64,000 bases of DNA, from NCBI GenBank assembly GCA_002356455.1, contig AP017968.1:3534001-3598000 (forward strand), in the 5' to 3' direction. The stretch is from Fusobacterium varium. Lineage in GTDB: Bacteria > Fusobacteriota > Fusobacteriia > Fusobacteriales > Fusobacteriaceae. Below, one piece after another: positions 45,689 to 54,607 of this stretch. A model generated the notes under the pieces. That model was not told the origin of the DNA, did not search any database, and worked only from the letters and a program-made list of their open reading frames with translations. The number at the start of each line of letters is the position of its first letter. Position 1 is the first letter of the stretch. The translations under genes and the position numbers were made by a program.

Positions 45689-47572
45689 TTAAATATTGTA
45701 TTTAAACCCTAAATAAAAATCTCTTTCATCAGCAGGAATTCCAGTAGTTTTAGTTTCTTCTAAATAGTACTTTTCATTAAATAAATTATTGACTCCTCCA
45801 TATATACTTAATCCTCTACCTATGTCATATTTTACTGATAAATCAGTAACAATATTAGAATCTTTATTATAACTTCCTGTATTCATACTTCCTGTATAAT
45901 TTATACTTGTATTTAATGTTAATTTTTCTGTTGCTTCATATGTTGCAGAAAGTACAAACCTTTTTTCAGGAACATTTGGAATATCTTGTCCTTTCTTGCT
46001 TCCTTTAGTAATTTCTGCATCTATAAAAGTAAATGATTCATTTAGTGTTAATTTTCCTAAGTATTGTTCTGCTGTTAATTCTATTCCTTTTCTTTCTGTT
46101 TCATCAAGATTTTCATATACAAAATTGGGGCTTCCTAAAGATTGATAACTAATTTCATCTTTTATTGTAGAAAAAAATCCTGTTATACTTACATAACTTC
46201 CAAAGATATTATCTTTCATTCCAATTTCATAAGTTGTTGATTTTTCAGCTTTTAAATCATTTCCGACATAATCTCCTTTTATTCTGTTAGCTAATTGTCT
46301 TGGTGTTGGAGCCACAAAACCTCTTTCAAATTTTACATATATATTTCCTGTATTACTGTATAAATAATTTAATCCTATATCAGCAGCATAATTGTCTATT
46401 TTATTATCAATATCCAAATTTACTCCAGAATCTCTATATCCATCATATTCATTCCATTCTTTTCTTCCACCAACGCTTAAAATCAGGTTATCATTAAGCT
46501 TATATTTTTCTACAGCATAAATTGCATTAGTTATTTTATCAACATCCATAGCTGTACTAGAACTTTTCATTATTCCATTATTTTTATTGTAGTCATAACC
46601 TGCCACTAATATTCCATTAGAATGCTCATATCTTCCTTTAACTCCAATTCCTTCTATATCCATTGTACAAGTTGTTAATCTTGTACTTTGAGTATCATTA
46701 TCTATTTTTGATTTAAATCCAGTAACTCCTAAAGTAAATTTATCAAACTTTCCTTCATATACTGCTTGATAACTTTCTCTTCTTGAATACCATCTTGATA
46801 CTGCTCCTGCACTTTCTCTATCTTTTTCTAATTTTGTTTTTGCTACAGCATCTGTAAAGTTAAAATCTCCTCTATAATTTTCACCTTTTAAAATTAATCT
46901 TTGATTATTGCTAATATCATAAGTTAATGTTCCTGAATAGTTATTCTCTATCCCTTTGTCTTCATCTCTGTAACCTTCTCTTGATAATCCGTTATATCCT
47001 ACCATTATTCCTAATTTATCTGTTATTTTTGTACCTGTAAAGATATTTGTATATTTTTTATTATAAGATCCAATTCCAGAATCAAGGCTTAAAAATGGTT
47101 TATCTACATTTTTTTTAGTAATTATATTTATGTATCCACCAGAAGCCCTATCACCATAAAGGACTGCTCCACTTCCTGGAAGGATTTCTATCTTTTCTAT
47201 TGTTGCAACTGGTATTGTATTAAATCCTTGTGGAGACATTATTGTATTAATTGGCACCCCATCTATCATCACTTTAACTTTCATATCTATAGCGCTATGA
47301 TTTTGACCTCTCATATTTATAATAGTTCCTTGAGAAGTTCCACTTACATTAATCATCGAATAATCTTTTAAAATATCTGTTACCTGATTATAGTGTTTTT
47401 TCTCAATATCTTGTTGATTTATTACAATAACATTTTTTATTTCATCTTTAACCGTTTCAGAAAATCCTGTTGTAGTAATAACCTTTTCCTCTAATCTTAC
47501 CCCCATATTTGATTCAGCATAAAGTGATGACACAGCACAAATAAAACTTAAAATAACTAATCTTTTTTTCAT
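45689..47572 (-). CDS. TonB-dependent outer-membrane receptor (copy 3, nitrogenase-like operon)
   Basis: A 627-residue receptor with a signal peptide (KRLVILSFICAVSSLYAES), TonB-box-like EEKVITTTGF, plug (VTDILKDYSMINVSG, MIDGVPINTIMSP, GSGAVLYGDRASGGYINIITKK in pieces) and a barrel ending FKYNI rather than the usual terminal Phe. It is the last gene of the operon that begins with a NifH-like protein, 15 bp after the NifK-like gene. Its ligand should be the substrate, product or precursor of that reductase system. Confidence 0.88.
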   Translation of the reverse strand: MKKRLVILSFICAVSSLYAESNMGVRLEEKVITTTGFSETVKDEIKNVIVINQQDIEKKHYNQVTDILKDYSMINVSGTSQGTIINMRGQNHSAIDMKVKVMIDGVPINTIMSPQGFNTIPVATIEKIEILPGSGAVLYGDRASGGYINIITKKNVDKPFLSLDSGIGSYNKKYTNIFTGTKITDKLGIMVGYNGLSREGYRDEDKGIENNYSGTLTYDISNNQRLILKGENYRGDFNFTDAVAKTKLEKDRESAGAVSRWYSRRESYQAVYEGKFDKFTLGVTGFKSKIDNDTQSTRLTTCTMDIEGIGVKGRYEHSNGILVAGYDYNKNNGIMKSSSTAMDVDKITNAIYAVEKYKLNDNLILSVGGRKEWNEYDGYRDSGVNLDIDNKIDNYAADIGLNYLYSNTGNIYVKFERGFVAPTPRQLANRIKGDYVGNDLKAEKSTTYEIGMKDNIFGSYVSITGFFSTIKDEISYQSLGSPNFVYENLDETERKGIELTAEQYLGKLTLNESFTFIDAEITKGSKKGQDIPNVPEKRFVLSATYEATEKLTLNTSINYTGSMNTGSYNKDSNIVTDLSVKYDIGRGLSIYGGVNNLFNEKYYLEETKTTGIPADERDFYLGFKYNI

Positions 47573-47587
47573 TTTTCCCCCTTTTAT

Positions 47588-48802
47588 TTATTTTAGTTGA
47601 TTTAAAATCATTTCCCCCATCTTTAAAACTCCTTCTATTCCCATAAAAGAATTTTCACAACTTAAAAATTTAGCTTGAATATTTGGATTACTTACCCTTA
47701 TTTTTAGTTCTCCATCCAAATAATTTAATAATTCTTCATCCCCTAATATTAAATCATAGCTTTCTGCCTCATTCCATTGTTCTCTATCAATTATCTTATC
47801 TAAATATTCTTTATAATACTGTGTATGTAATTCTGTTAGCTTATGATTTATTATAATTTTTTTTACTAATATGTTTAGATCATTTTCTAATAAACTACAT
47901 AAACCGCATGCTTCAAAATAGTTTCCACTTATACATACACTCAGTTTTTTATTTCTCAATTTTCTTTTTAATGCTATTTTAGCCTCTGTTATTCTTTTTA
48001 TTTCTTCAGTTATTAAATAAGAATCTCTAGATTTTTTTAAAATATTTCCTATTTTTTCCAATGTATTTTTTATATTATTAACTCCATAAAAATTAGCAAC
48101 AATATAAGTCGTTCCACAATATTTTTCCAAATATTTTGCTGCTTTTATTCCTTCTGGTCTTACTACTATATTAATTTCAGCTTCTGAAATATCTTTTAAT
48201 TTTTCTATTTCTGCTGATATATTCAGGCAAGAATTTAGCTTTAAAGAAAAATATTTTTCCACTATAAATTCAATAGTTTTTTTATCACTTTTGTAAAAGC
48301 AATCATTTTTAGAAAGTCCTATTATATTAAATTTTCCACTATTCTTTTTTATCTTTTTTTCACAAAAGTTTGAAACTAATAAAGAAAATCCATTTTCTAT
48401 TCCAATAGATATATCTCCATAACTTCCACTATCTTCTAAAGGAATAAGCTTTGCTTTTATTTTTTTCTGTAATATATTACAACAAGCTACAATATCTATT
48501 CCTACTAAAGCAGTAAGACTTGTAGCAGAAACAAAAATATATTCATACAGATTTTTTTTATCTAATTCTATTATCGCTTTTTCTAATCTCTCTGTTTCCC
48601 CAAAAAGAAGATCATTTTCTTTTATATGTGCACTGAAAAGATTAATTCTTTCAAAACCTGTTCCCATTAAAAAATCCATTGCAAAATGAGTTGTTCCAGA
48701 AGGTCCATACTCTATAATTGCTGTTTTATCTATTCCTGCTATTGTTAAAAGAGTTCCCATTCTGCTATTTGGAATAGGCAGCCTATTAAATTTATTCATC
48801 AT
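47588..48802 (-). CDS. NifK/BchB-like nitrogenase component 1 subunit lacking cluster cysteines
   Basis: A 404-residue protein of the nitrogenase component 1 fold, far shorter than true NifD/NifK (about 480-520). Landmarks align with its partner: PIPNSRMGTLLTIAGI, EYGPSGTTHF (residues 31-40), and VSATSLTALVGIDI (91-104). At the three places where cluster cysteines normally sit the residues are near Met15, Thr37 or Thr38, and Thr94; a Cys-Cys pair occurs later (107-108). So it probably contributes no cysteine ligand, like BchB. Its start overlaps the partner's stop (TAATG). Confidence 0.82.
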   Translation of the reverse strand: MMNKFNRLPIPNSRMGTLLTIAGIDKTAIIEYGPSGTTHFAMDFLMGTGFERINLFSAHIKENDLLFGETERLEKAIIELDKKNLYEYIFVSATSLTALVGIDIVACCNILQKKIKAKLIPLEDSGSYGDISIGIENGFSLLVSNFCEKKIKKNSGKFNIIGLSKNDCFYKSDKKTIEFIVEKYFSLKLNSCLNISAEIEKLKDISEAEINIVVRPEGIKAAKYLEKYCGTTYIVANFYGVNNIKNTLEKIGNILKKSRDSYLITEEIKRITEAKIALKRKLRNKKLSVCISGNYFEACGLCSLLENDLNILVKKIIINHKLTELHTQYYKEYLDKIIDREQWNEAESYDLILGDEELLNYLDGELKIRVSNPNIQAKFLSCENSFMGIEGVLKMGEMILNQLK

Positions 48803-50022
48803 TACTCACATTCCTTCAATATTGCTGACAAGATTTCTTCTTGAGCCTCCAGGCCAAACTGTCCATCAGTAAGATAATTTATATTTAAATGTTTTATTTC
48901 ATATTTCTTTAAAATTTGAGGATATTCCATTCCTATAAAATAATCTACATCCATTTCTTTATATAATTCCCTGATAGGTTCTAGATTTCCACTTTTTATA
49001 TATTTAACTAAATAATTCTTAGATAGATACTCTGCATCTTCTTCTTCAAAACTATAGATATCTTTAATAACCATAATTTTAGGAATAATTCCAACCTGTT
49101 CTAATAATATCCCTATTTCTACTGCTGAAACTGATATAGGAGCTACTACTGCTAATTTATTATTCATATTTTTTTCTTTGATTTTATTTTTTAAATTTAA
49201 AATTTTATTTAAGGCCTCTTTTATATTATCTTTAATATCTATTTCTAGAATATTTTCAATTTTTAAGTATTCTTTTTCTAATTCTTCTACTTTTCCTATT
49301 CTAAGTAAATTTATATAGGGAATTGAAAACTTCCTTTCCATATATTTTGCTAGTTCTAAGCCAGTAAAATCTACTACAATATTAATTTTTACATTTGATA
49401 AATTTTTTATATCATCCAATGAGTTTATTGAATATGGGACGATACTATTAATACTTATTCCTTTTTCTTTTAAAATTAAAGATATTTTTGATTTTTCTCC
49501 ATTTCTATATCTCATTCCTAAGATATTAAAACTTTTCAAATTATTTTCAAAATTAGGACTTTCTATCAATTCTCCTAAAATGTTTATAGTTTTGGCCATT
49601 CCTTTGATATAGTTATCACATTTAAAATGTTCAGTTCTCATAAGTAGAATTTTAGTTTTATATTTATTTTCAATACTTTTAATAATTCCTTCAATATCTT
49701 CTCCTGTAAGTTCAACTATACAAGTAGTAATAATTAAAATTACCTCTGGTAAATAAATATTTATAATCTCATCAATAGTTTTAACTAATATCTCTTCAAT
49801 CCCTAATACTATTTCTTTATCAGTTAATGAAAGCATTAATAAAGAATCATCTCTTTGTTTCTTTCCATATTCAAAAATAAAATTTTTACTATAATATGTA
49901 CATTCTTCAGTTCCTATAACTAATATTTTTAAACTTTCTATTCCTGCTGCAACCATAACTGCTCCAAAAAGATCACAATGAGAACCTGGATTTATTGCAT
50001 ATGATAATTCTTCTATCTTCAT
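48802..50022 (-). CDS. NifD/BchN-like nitrogenase component 1 subunit with three cysteines
   Basis: A 406-residue component 1 subunit: NPGSHCDLFGAVMVAAGI (Cys16), VIGTEECTYY (Cys41) and IITTCIVELTGEDI (Cys101). These three cysteines stand where nitrogenase P-cluster and DPOR cluster ligands stand. The pairing with a cysteine-free partner is the pattern known for BchN/BchB, which reduces protochlorophyllide. It lies 8 bp after the binding protein gene. True nitrogen fixation is unlikely: no nifB, nifE or nifN is present and the length is too short. Confidence 0.85.
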   Translation of the reverse strand: MKIEELSYAINPGSHCDLFGAVMVAAGIESLKILVIGTEECTYYSKNFIFEYGKKQRDDSLLMLSLTDKEIVLGIEEILVKTIDEIINIYLPEVILIITTCIVELTGEDIEGIIKSIENKYKTKILLMRTEHFKCDNYIKGMAKTINILGELIESPNFENNLKSFNILGMRYRNGEKSKISLILKEKGISINSIVPYSINSLDDIKNLSNVKINIVVDFTGLELAKYMERKFSIPYINLLRIGKVEELEKEYLKIENILEIDIKDNIKEALNKILNLKNKIKEKNMNNKLAVVAPISVSAVEIGILLEQVGIIPKIMVIKDIYSFEEEDAEYLSKNYLVKYIKSGNLEPIRELYKEMDVDYFIGMEYPQILKKYEIKHLNINYLTDGQFGLEAQEEILSAILKECE

Positions 50023-50030
50023 TTAATCTT

Positions 50031-50912
50031 CTACTCCTCATAAACTATTTTATAGAGTTCTTCTAAAGCCTCTATTCCATTCACTCCAGAACTCATTCTA
50101 AATAAAGTTGAACTTATATTTAATATTTTATTATTTTTATAGGCGTTTGTTACTTTTAAAAGTTCATTGTCTTTCAATAAGTCATTTTTTAATTCATCTG
50201 GAGCTATTTTTAATATATAGTCTGGATTTAAATATACTAATTTTTCTACACTGAAAGGGATTATTTTTGCTCTACTATTAACTTTCCCTTCAACCTCATT
50301 AGATACATTTATACAATTAATTTTAGAAATAAGTTCACTTGCAAAATGATCATTTGAAATAATACTAACTGTGCTATCCAAGTTATATAAAATAGCTATC
50401 CTTTTTGGTTTTTGTTTTTGTGCTTTATCAATTATAATTTTTTCTCTTTTTTCTATATCTTTTAAAAGATTATTACTAATATTTTCTTTTTGAAAAGCTA
50501 ATCCAAGCTTCTTTAAACTTTCCTTTGAAGTTTGGTAACTTTCTAAATCTATATAAAATACAGGTATTCCTAATTGCTTATATCTTTCAGATGTTGAAAA
50601 TTCAGCAAATGTAGTAGATATAACTAAATCTAAATTTAAATCTTTCATTACTTCATAGTCTGGTGATCCAGCTCTTCCAACTTTTACAACTTTGTTATAT
50701 CTATCTGGAATTTTTGTCATAGATGTAGGAGCCCCTATTAAATCTATTTCTAGAACATCCAATACTCTTGCAACAATAGCAGAATCTGTAGCTATTCTTT
50801 TTGGAAAACTATTTAGCACTAACTTATTTTTTCCTTGTTCCAATACAAATTCTTCACCAAATAAAAAACTAGTTATTATAATCCCTAAAAAAAATCCTAT
50901 TATTTTCCTCAT
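50031..50912 (-). CDS. Cluster A binding protein of the nitrogenase-like operon
   Basis: A 293-residue periplasmic binding protein with a signal peptide ([18 protein letters not shown]), then [39 protein letters not shown] and [17 protein letters not shown]. It overlaps the NifH-like gene by 4 bp, so it is translated with the reductase. No permease or ATPase is in this operon; it may use the transporter of operon 1 or 3. Confidence 0.85.
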   Translation of the reverse strand: MRKIIGFFLGIIITSFLFGEEFVLEQGKNKLVLNSFPKRIATDSAIVARVLDVLEIDLIGAPTSMTKIPDRYNKVVKVGRAGSPDYEVMKDLNLDLVISTTFAEFSTSERYKQLGIPVFYIDLESYQTSKESLKKLGLAFQKENISNNLLKDIEKREKIIIDKAQKQKPKRIAILYNLDSTVSIISNDHFASELISKINCINVSNEVEGKVNSRAKIIPFSVEKLVYLNPDYILKIAPDELKNDLLKDNELLKVTNAYKNNKILNISSTLFRMSSGVNGIEALEELYKIVYEE

Positions 50913-51664
50913 AGTTTTTCTCCTTGATAAATTTTTTCAGAAAGTTTTAAATAATATCCACTTATCTTGGAATTTTTATTTAATTCTATTACTGTTTTTC
51001 CTATATTTTCAGCAATTTGTATTTCTGAACTTCTAGGTATATCCATTATTATTTCTATTCCAATTTCTTTTGCAGCTTTTTTTACAATTTCTTCTTCATT
51101 TTCAATATTTTTTCTATTCAGTATTAATCCTTTTAATTTAGCATACCCTCTATTTGAAAGATTTTTCATTGCTTCTGCAATATTTGAAGCAGCATATAAT
51201 GACATCATTTCTCCAGATGTAACTATATAAACTTCATCAGCATACCCCTCTCTTAATGGCATTGTAAAACCTCCACAAACTACATCTCCCAAAACGTCAA
51301 ATAATACTATTTCTGGTTTAAAATTTTCTAAAATATTTAGTTCTTTTATCTTATCAAAGGCTGCAATTATCCCTCTCCCTGCACAACCTACTCCAGGTTT
51401 TGGTCCTCCTGCTTCAATACATTTTATATTATTAAACCCTGTAAATAATATATCTTCTATTAAAATATCATTTCCTTTTTCTCTGATTGTATCTAATACT
51501 GTCTTTATCTTTTTTTCTCCTAAAATATTTTTAGTTGAATCAGATTTAGGATCACATCCTATCTGTAATACTCTATATCCTCTTACTGAAAAAGCCGCAG
51601 CAAGATTTGAAACTGTAGTAGTTTTTCCAATCCCACCTTTTCCATAAATTGCTATTTTTTTCAT
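50909..51664 (-). CDS. NifH/BchL-like iron protein (ATP-dependent reductase)
   Basis: A 251-residue iron protein: P-loop [10 protein letters not shown] at 7-16, GCDPKSDS at 36-43, and the two cysteines that bridge the [4Fe-4S] cluster of the homodimer, Cys94 in [14 protein letters not shown] and Cys130 in [10 protein letters not shown]. It should hydrolyse ATP and pass electrons to the NifD/NifK-like pair encoded two genes downstream. It is slightly shorter than NifH. Expression from riboswitch 4 would have to cross an insertion element. Confidence 0.92.
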   Translation of the reverse strand: MKKIAIYGKGGIGKTTTVSNLAAAFSVRGYRVLQIGCDPKSDSTKNILGEKKIKTVLDTIREKGNDILIEDILFTGFNNIKCIEAGGPKPGVGCAGRGIIAAFDKIKELNILENFKPEIVLFDVLGDVVCGGFTMPLREGYADEVYIVTSGEMMSLYAASNIAEAMKNLSNRGYAKLKGLILNRKNIENEEEIVKKAAKEIGIEIIMDIPRSSEIQIAENIGKTVIELNKNSKISGYYLKLSEKIYQGEKL

Positions 51665-51691
51665 TTTTCCTCCATTTTTCTTAAATAAAAA

Positions 51692-51735
51692 AAGCTGAGT
51701 AACATTTAAAAAAAATGTTTTACTCAGCTCTCTTT
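51692..51735. terminator. Bidirectional terminator in front of the NifH-like gene
   Basis: GCTGAGTAACATTT (51694-51707) pairs with AAATGTTTTACTCAGC (51713-51728) with one small bulge; T runs lie outside on both strands. It blocks readthrough into the NifH-like gene from upstream and may mark an edge of the insertion element or belong to the original leader. Confidence 0.7.
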
Positions 51736-51780
51736 TTTGTATAATATAGTTACCACCCTAATTATGCAAAGGAGACATTC

Positions 51781-52989
51781 ATGCAAATCAAACATATTAT
51801 CTCTAAAATCAATATAACAAATCTTTTAGGTAAAATCAAAAAATATTTTAAAAATGAGCATTTTGAGGATGTTAAACAGACTATTCAAAAATTCTTAGCC
51901 TGTTCTATTGATAAATCTTTTCTCTCTCTTCAATGCCCTAATTGTCATGAGGCGCATAAAATTAAAGTTACTTGTAAATCTAGATTTTGTCCTTCCTGCG
52001 GTAAACGTTATTCTGCTGTTTGAACTGAAAAAACTTCCACTTCTCTTATTGATGTTAAACATAGAAGTGTCCTTTTTACTATTCCTGAAGAACTTAGAAT
52101 GTTTTTCTTCTATGATAGAGACCTTTTAACTAAGCTTGCTTATGCTGTTAATGATGTTTTTAAATATCAATTTCATAACATTAAAGCAAAAAATCAAAGA
52201 ATTCATAAAATTTCAAAATATTCCTCTAAATACTTTACTAACTCAGATATCATTCATTATGGATTGATTACTGTTATTCATACCTTTGGACGCGATCTTA
52301 AATGGAATCCTCATATTCATGCTATTGTTACTTTAGGTGGATTCAATAAAAACTACCAATTTCTTGAAAAAAAATATTTTCATGTCAATTCCATTGCTGG
52401 ACAATGGAAAAAAATGGTTATTGATATTGTTAAATCTGGAAATTATGACAAGCCTGAAATTAAAGCTAAAGCTTATGCTGCTGCTAACTCCCTTTATCGC
52501 AAAAATACAAGATTCTTTTTCAATGTTGCAAAAAATGATTTAAATAATAATATTTATGCAATTAAATATATTGGCAGATACCTGTCAAGAGCTCCTATCG
52601 CAGAATATAAAATTATTGATTTCTATGATAATAAGGTTACTTTCTATTATGAAAGTCTTGCTGATGATAAACAAAGAATTGAGCTTACTTTAGATGCAGA
52701 AACATTTCTTTCTAAATTAATTATTCACATTCCCCCTAAACATTTCAAAATGATTAGGCGCTTTGGAATCTATTCTAGAAATATTAAATCAGAACTTAAA
52801 AATATCATGAAATTCATGAGAAAATATGTCTCTAAATATTCCAATTCTACTTTTTATCAACTTGAAATATGGAAAGCTTTTGGAGTAAATCCTTTTTATT
52901 GTTTTAAATGTAATGCCAGAATGAAAGTTAAAAAAATATCATATTTTAATATACATACAGGCTCCATTTGCTGGAAAGAATATCGCTAA
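51781..52989 (+). pseudogene. IS91-like (Y2 HUH) transposase with one in-frame TGA
   Basis: The 403-codon frame is interrupted only by TGA at 52021-52023 (codon 81), where related proteins have Trp after CPSCGKRYSAV. The N-terminus is a zinc-binding region (CPNCHEAHKIKVTCKSRFCPSC in pieces), the HUH motif is seen in WNPHIHAIVTLGG, and the tyrosine region in YIGRYLSRAPIAEYKI. A second Cys pair (CFKCNARM) is near the end. One nonsense change and otherwise full length indicate recent inactivation. Confidence 0.85.
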
Positions 52990-52990
52990 A

Positions 52991-53015
52991 CAGCTGATTA
53001 ACAATCAGCTTTTTT
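52991..53015 (+). terminator. Terminator after the IS91-like transposase
   Basis: AGCTGA (52992-52997) pairs with TCAGCT (53005-53010) followed by TTTTTT on the plus strand, directly after the transposase stop. Confidence 0.65.
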
Positions 53016-53123
53016 GTGCTGTCAATTTTAATCTTATTCAATTAATATATCTAATATGAATACAAAATAATTAATATTTTTTATTTTTTCAACAAATTTA
53101 TCAAATTATAATTTCCTAAGAAA

Positions 53124-53168
53124 TAAAAAAACTCTCCAGTTAATAGAAGATTCTATCTTACTGGAGAG
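53124..53168 (-). terminator. Riboswitch 4 expression-platform terminator
   Basis: CTCTCCAGT (53132-53140) pairs with ACTGGAGAG (53160-53168), followed on the minus strand by a T run. It matches the RS3 platform. Confidence 0.85.
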
Positions 53169-53218
53169 CCAAATACTGAAAAACTATTTTAAAAATAGTA
53201 TATCTTTATATGACCATT

Positions 53219-53364
53219 GGTAAGTCTTCTGACTCAGTTTCATCCTACTCTCACGCCTTCCCAGTCTCCCAGTGACACAATGTGATTTCGTCCACCATAC
53301 AGCAGCTTTTCGCTGTGGGGGAATCTCACCCCTCTTCCTCTATTAAGCTTATATGCACCTAATT
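53219..53364 (-). promoter_or_regulatory. Cobalamin riboswitch RS4 (nitrogenase-like operon, now separated)
   Basis: Minus-strand aptamer with AATTAGGTGC, GGTGAGATTCCCCC, CACTGGGAGACTGGGAAGGC, GAGTAGGATGAAA and the B12 box GAGTCAGAAGACTTACC, nearly identical to RS3. The first minus-strand gene downstream is the NifH-like gene, 1.5 kb away across the IS91-like element. Confidence 0.94.
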
Positions 53365-53390
53365 ATTTTTTTATTATATTTTTTACCAAT

Positions 53391-53419
53391 ATAATACATT
53401 ATTCAAACATAAATGTCAA
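53391..53419 (-). promoter_or_regulatory. Promoter upstream of riboswitch 4
   Basis: TTGACA (53414-53419) and TATTAT (53391-53396) are 17 bp apart on the minus strand. Confidence 0.78.
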
Positions 53420-53817
53420 TTAAATACTTTTAATACCTATTTTAAAACATTTTAATTTTGAATTGAAATTTATATAAAAAAATATTTAAAGTATCAATAA
53501 ATATAATTAATCTTTTCAAATTTTTATTTTTATTTTTATCTAAATTACTAAAAATATTTTATTTTATTTTTTATGAAACTAAAATATTAGAATTCTTTAT
53601 TATTAACTCTTGAACAAATTTAATATATCATTTTCTTAAAAGTACTACAATAAAATATTTTATTTTCTGGTTCTAATATTATTAGATTAAAAGAAAAATC
53701 TACTTTTCTTTTAATGATATTATACTACTTTGTAATTAACAATATTAATTATATAAATTTTAATTCCTAAATATAGTTAATACGTTTTCACTATAATTTT
53801 TCTTTATAAATTAAAAT
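53420..53817. other. A/T-rich intergenic stretch with one strong hairpin
   Basis: I see no gene here. The one notable element is a 12-bp perfect stem, ATTAAAAGAAAA (53686-53697) with TTTTCTTTTAAT (53704-53715) around a six-base loop, which could be a terminator or part of a small RNA. Confidence 0.4.
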
Positions 53818-53833
53818 AGCCCTTAATAGGGCT
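53818..53833 (-). terminator. Small terminator after the 45-residue membrane peptide gene
   Basis: AGCCCT (53818-53823) and AGGGCT (53828-53833) form a short G/C stem followed on the minus strand by ATTTTAATTT. It would end a transcript of about 350 bases begun near 54175. Confidence 0.5.
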
Positions 53834-53907
53834 ACCTTAGTATAGGATTTTATCATGAAATCAAACAGATGAGTACAAATTTTCTATTTGACAAATGAGC
53901 ATTAATA

Positions 53908-54045
53908 TTATTTTTTTATTATTAAGCTAAAAATAAACATTAATAATAAAATAAATAAAAATAATAACATAAAAGTAAAAGGAATCCAATGGCTAATAAT
54001 ATATATTGTTAAAATTCCAAGAATAATCAATATTATTTCTTCCAT
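53908..54045 (-). CDS. 45-residue hydrophobic membrane peptide
   Basis: The frame starts at ATG 54045 after AGAGG and ends at TAA 53908-53910. The peptide begins MEEIILIILGILTIYIISHW, has a short break at Pro22, and continues as a second almost purely hydrophobic helix ending LIIKK. Upstream are a TTGCAT/TATAAT promoter with 17-bp spacing and a roughly 130-base leader with two perfect hairpins (54071-54115 and 54136-54157). Structured leader plus tiny membrane peptide resembles type I toxins, but no antisense RNA is proven. I recognise no family. Confidence 0.5.
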   Translation of the reverse strand: MEEIILIILGILTIYIISHWIPFTFMLLFLFILLLMFIFSLIIKK

Positions 54046-54070
54046 TTTTCCTCTTCATTATTTTTGGGAT

Positions 54071-54157
54071 CCCTTCAATAATATTTTAGTTGGCGTATAA
54101 AAAATTATTGAAGGGAAAATTAAATTGACATATATTGCATTGCCGGGGGGCAATGCA
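54071..54157 (-). promoter_or_regulatory. Structured leader of the membrane peptide gene
   Basis: Two perfect stems: CCCTTCAATAAT (54071-54082) with ATTATTGAAGGG (54104-54115), 12 bp, and TGCATTGCC (54136-54144) with GGCAATGCA (54149-54157), 9 bp around a four-base loop. They sit between promoter and start codon and could control translation. Confidence 0.5.
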
Positions 54158-54180
54158 GCCAAGAATTTCTTCTTAAAACA

Positions 54181-54209
54181 ATTATATAACATAAATATTT
54201 TTTATGCAA
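54181..54209 (-). promoter_or_regulatory. Promoter of the membrane peptide gene
   Basis: TTGCAT (54204-54209) and TATAAT (54181-54186), 17 bp apart, on the minus strand. Confidence 0.55.
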
Positions 54210-54428
54210 CAATATATAGTATAAATGATTATACAAATTTTAGACTTTATGAATTGACTTAATAAATATAATTTCATAAAAACAAATAAAAAAATAAGGT
54301 TTAAAATAAAACAATTGAATATATTATATTTATAAAAGTTACCATCTTAACACAAAAAACAAAAAAATAGATTTAAAAAAGAAATTTTAAAATTATAATA
54401 TATATATAACAATGATTATAATATATTA

Positions 54429-54457
54429 TTGCATTTATATGATTTATATTATATAAT
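54429..54457 (+). promoter_or_regulatory. Promoter of a candidate small RNA
   Basis: TTGCAT (54429-54434) and TATAAT (54452-54457), 17 bp apart, on the plus strand; the same two hexamers as the promoter at 54181-54209. Confidence 0.5.
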
Positions 54458-54463
54458 TATAAA

Positions 54464-54605
54464 AAGGGAATAAAAGCCCTAATGATAACTACAAATTTTT
54501 AATACAAGCAAGGTTTAACAACCTTGCTTACCAAAATCATAATTAATATAAAATATTATATTTAAGTGAGTAATAAAAATCAACAATGGAGTTGATTTTT
54601 ATTAT
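54464..54605 (+). ncRNA. Candidate small RNA of about 140 bases
   Basis: Downstream of the plus-strand promoter there is no open frame of note. The sequence holds a 9-bp hairpin (AAGCAAGGT 54506-54514 with ACCTTGCTT 54521-54529) and ends in a 14-bp perfect stem (54571-54584 with 54591-54604) whose right arm is T-rich and can act as a terminator. This is the layout of a short structured RNA. Function and target are unknown. Confidence 0.4.
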
Positions 54606-54607
54606 AA

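Larger units (their letters stand above)
51735..53015 (+). mobile_element. IS91-like insertion element (approximate limits)
   Basis: The element holds one transposase frame with its own TATAAT-like box (51741-51746), ribosome site AAAGGAG and 3' hairpin. It lies between riboswitch 4 and the NifH-like gene, oriented against them. I could not define the exact ends: IS91-type elements move by rolling circle and lack inverted repeats and target duplications. Confidence 0.6.

Noticed and set aside
47588-51664. Nitrogen fixation genes (nifHDK)
   Set aside because: Component 1 subunits are only about 405 residues, one lacks the cluster cysteines, and no nifB, nifE or nifN is present.
51735-53015. 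Exact ends of the IS91-like element
   Set aside because: This family lacks inverted repeats and target duplications, and no second copy is in the window for comparison.
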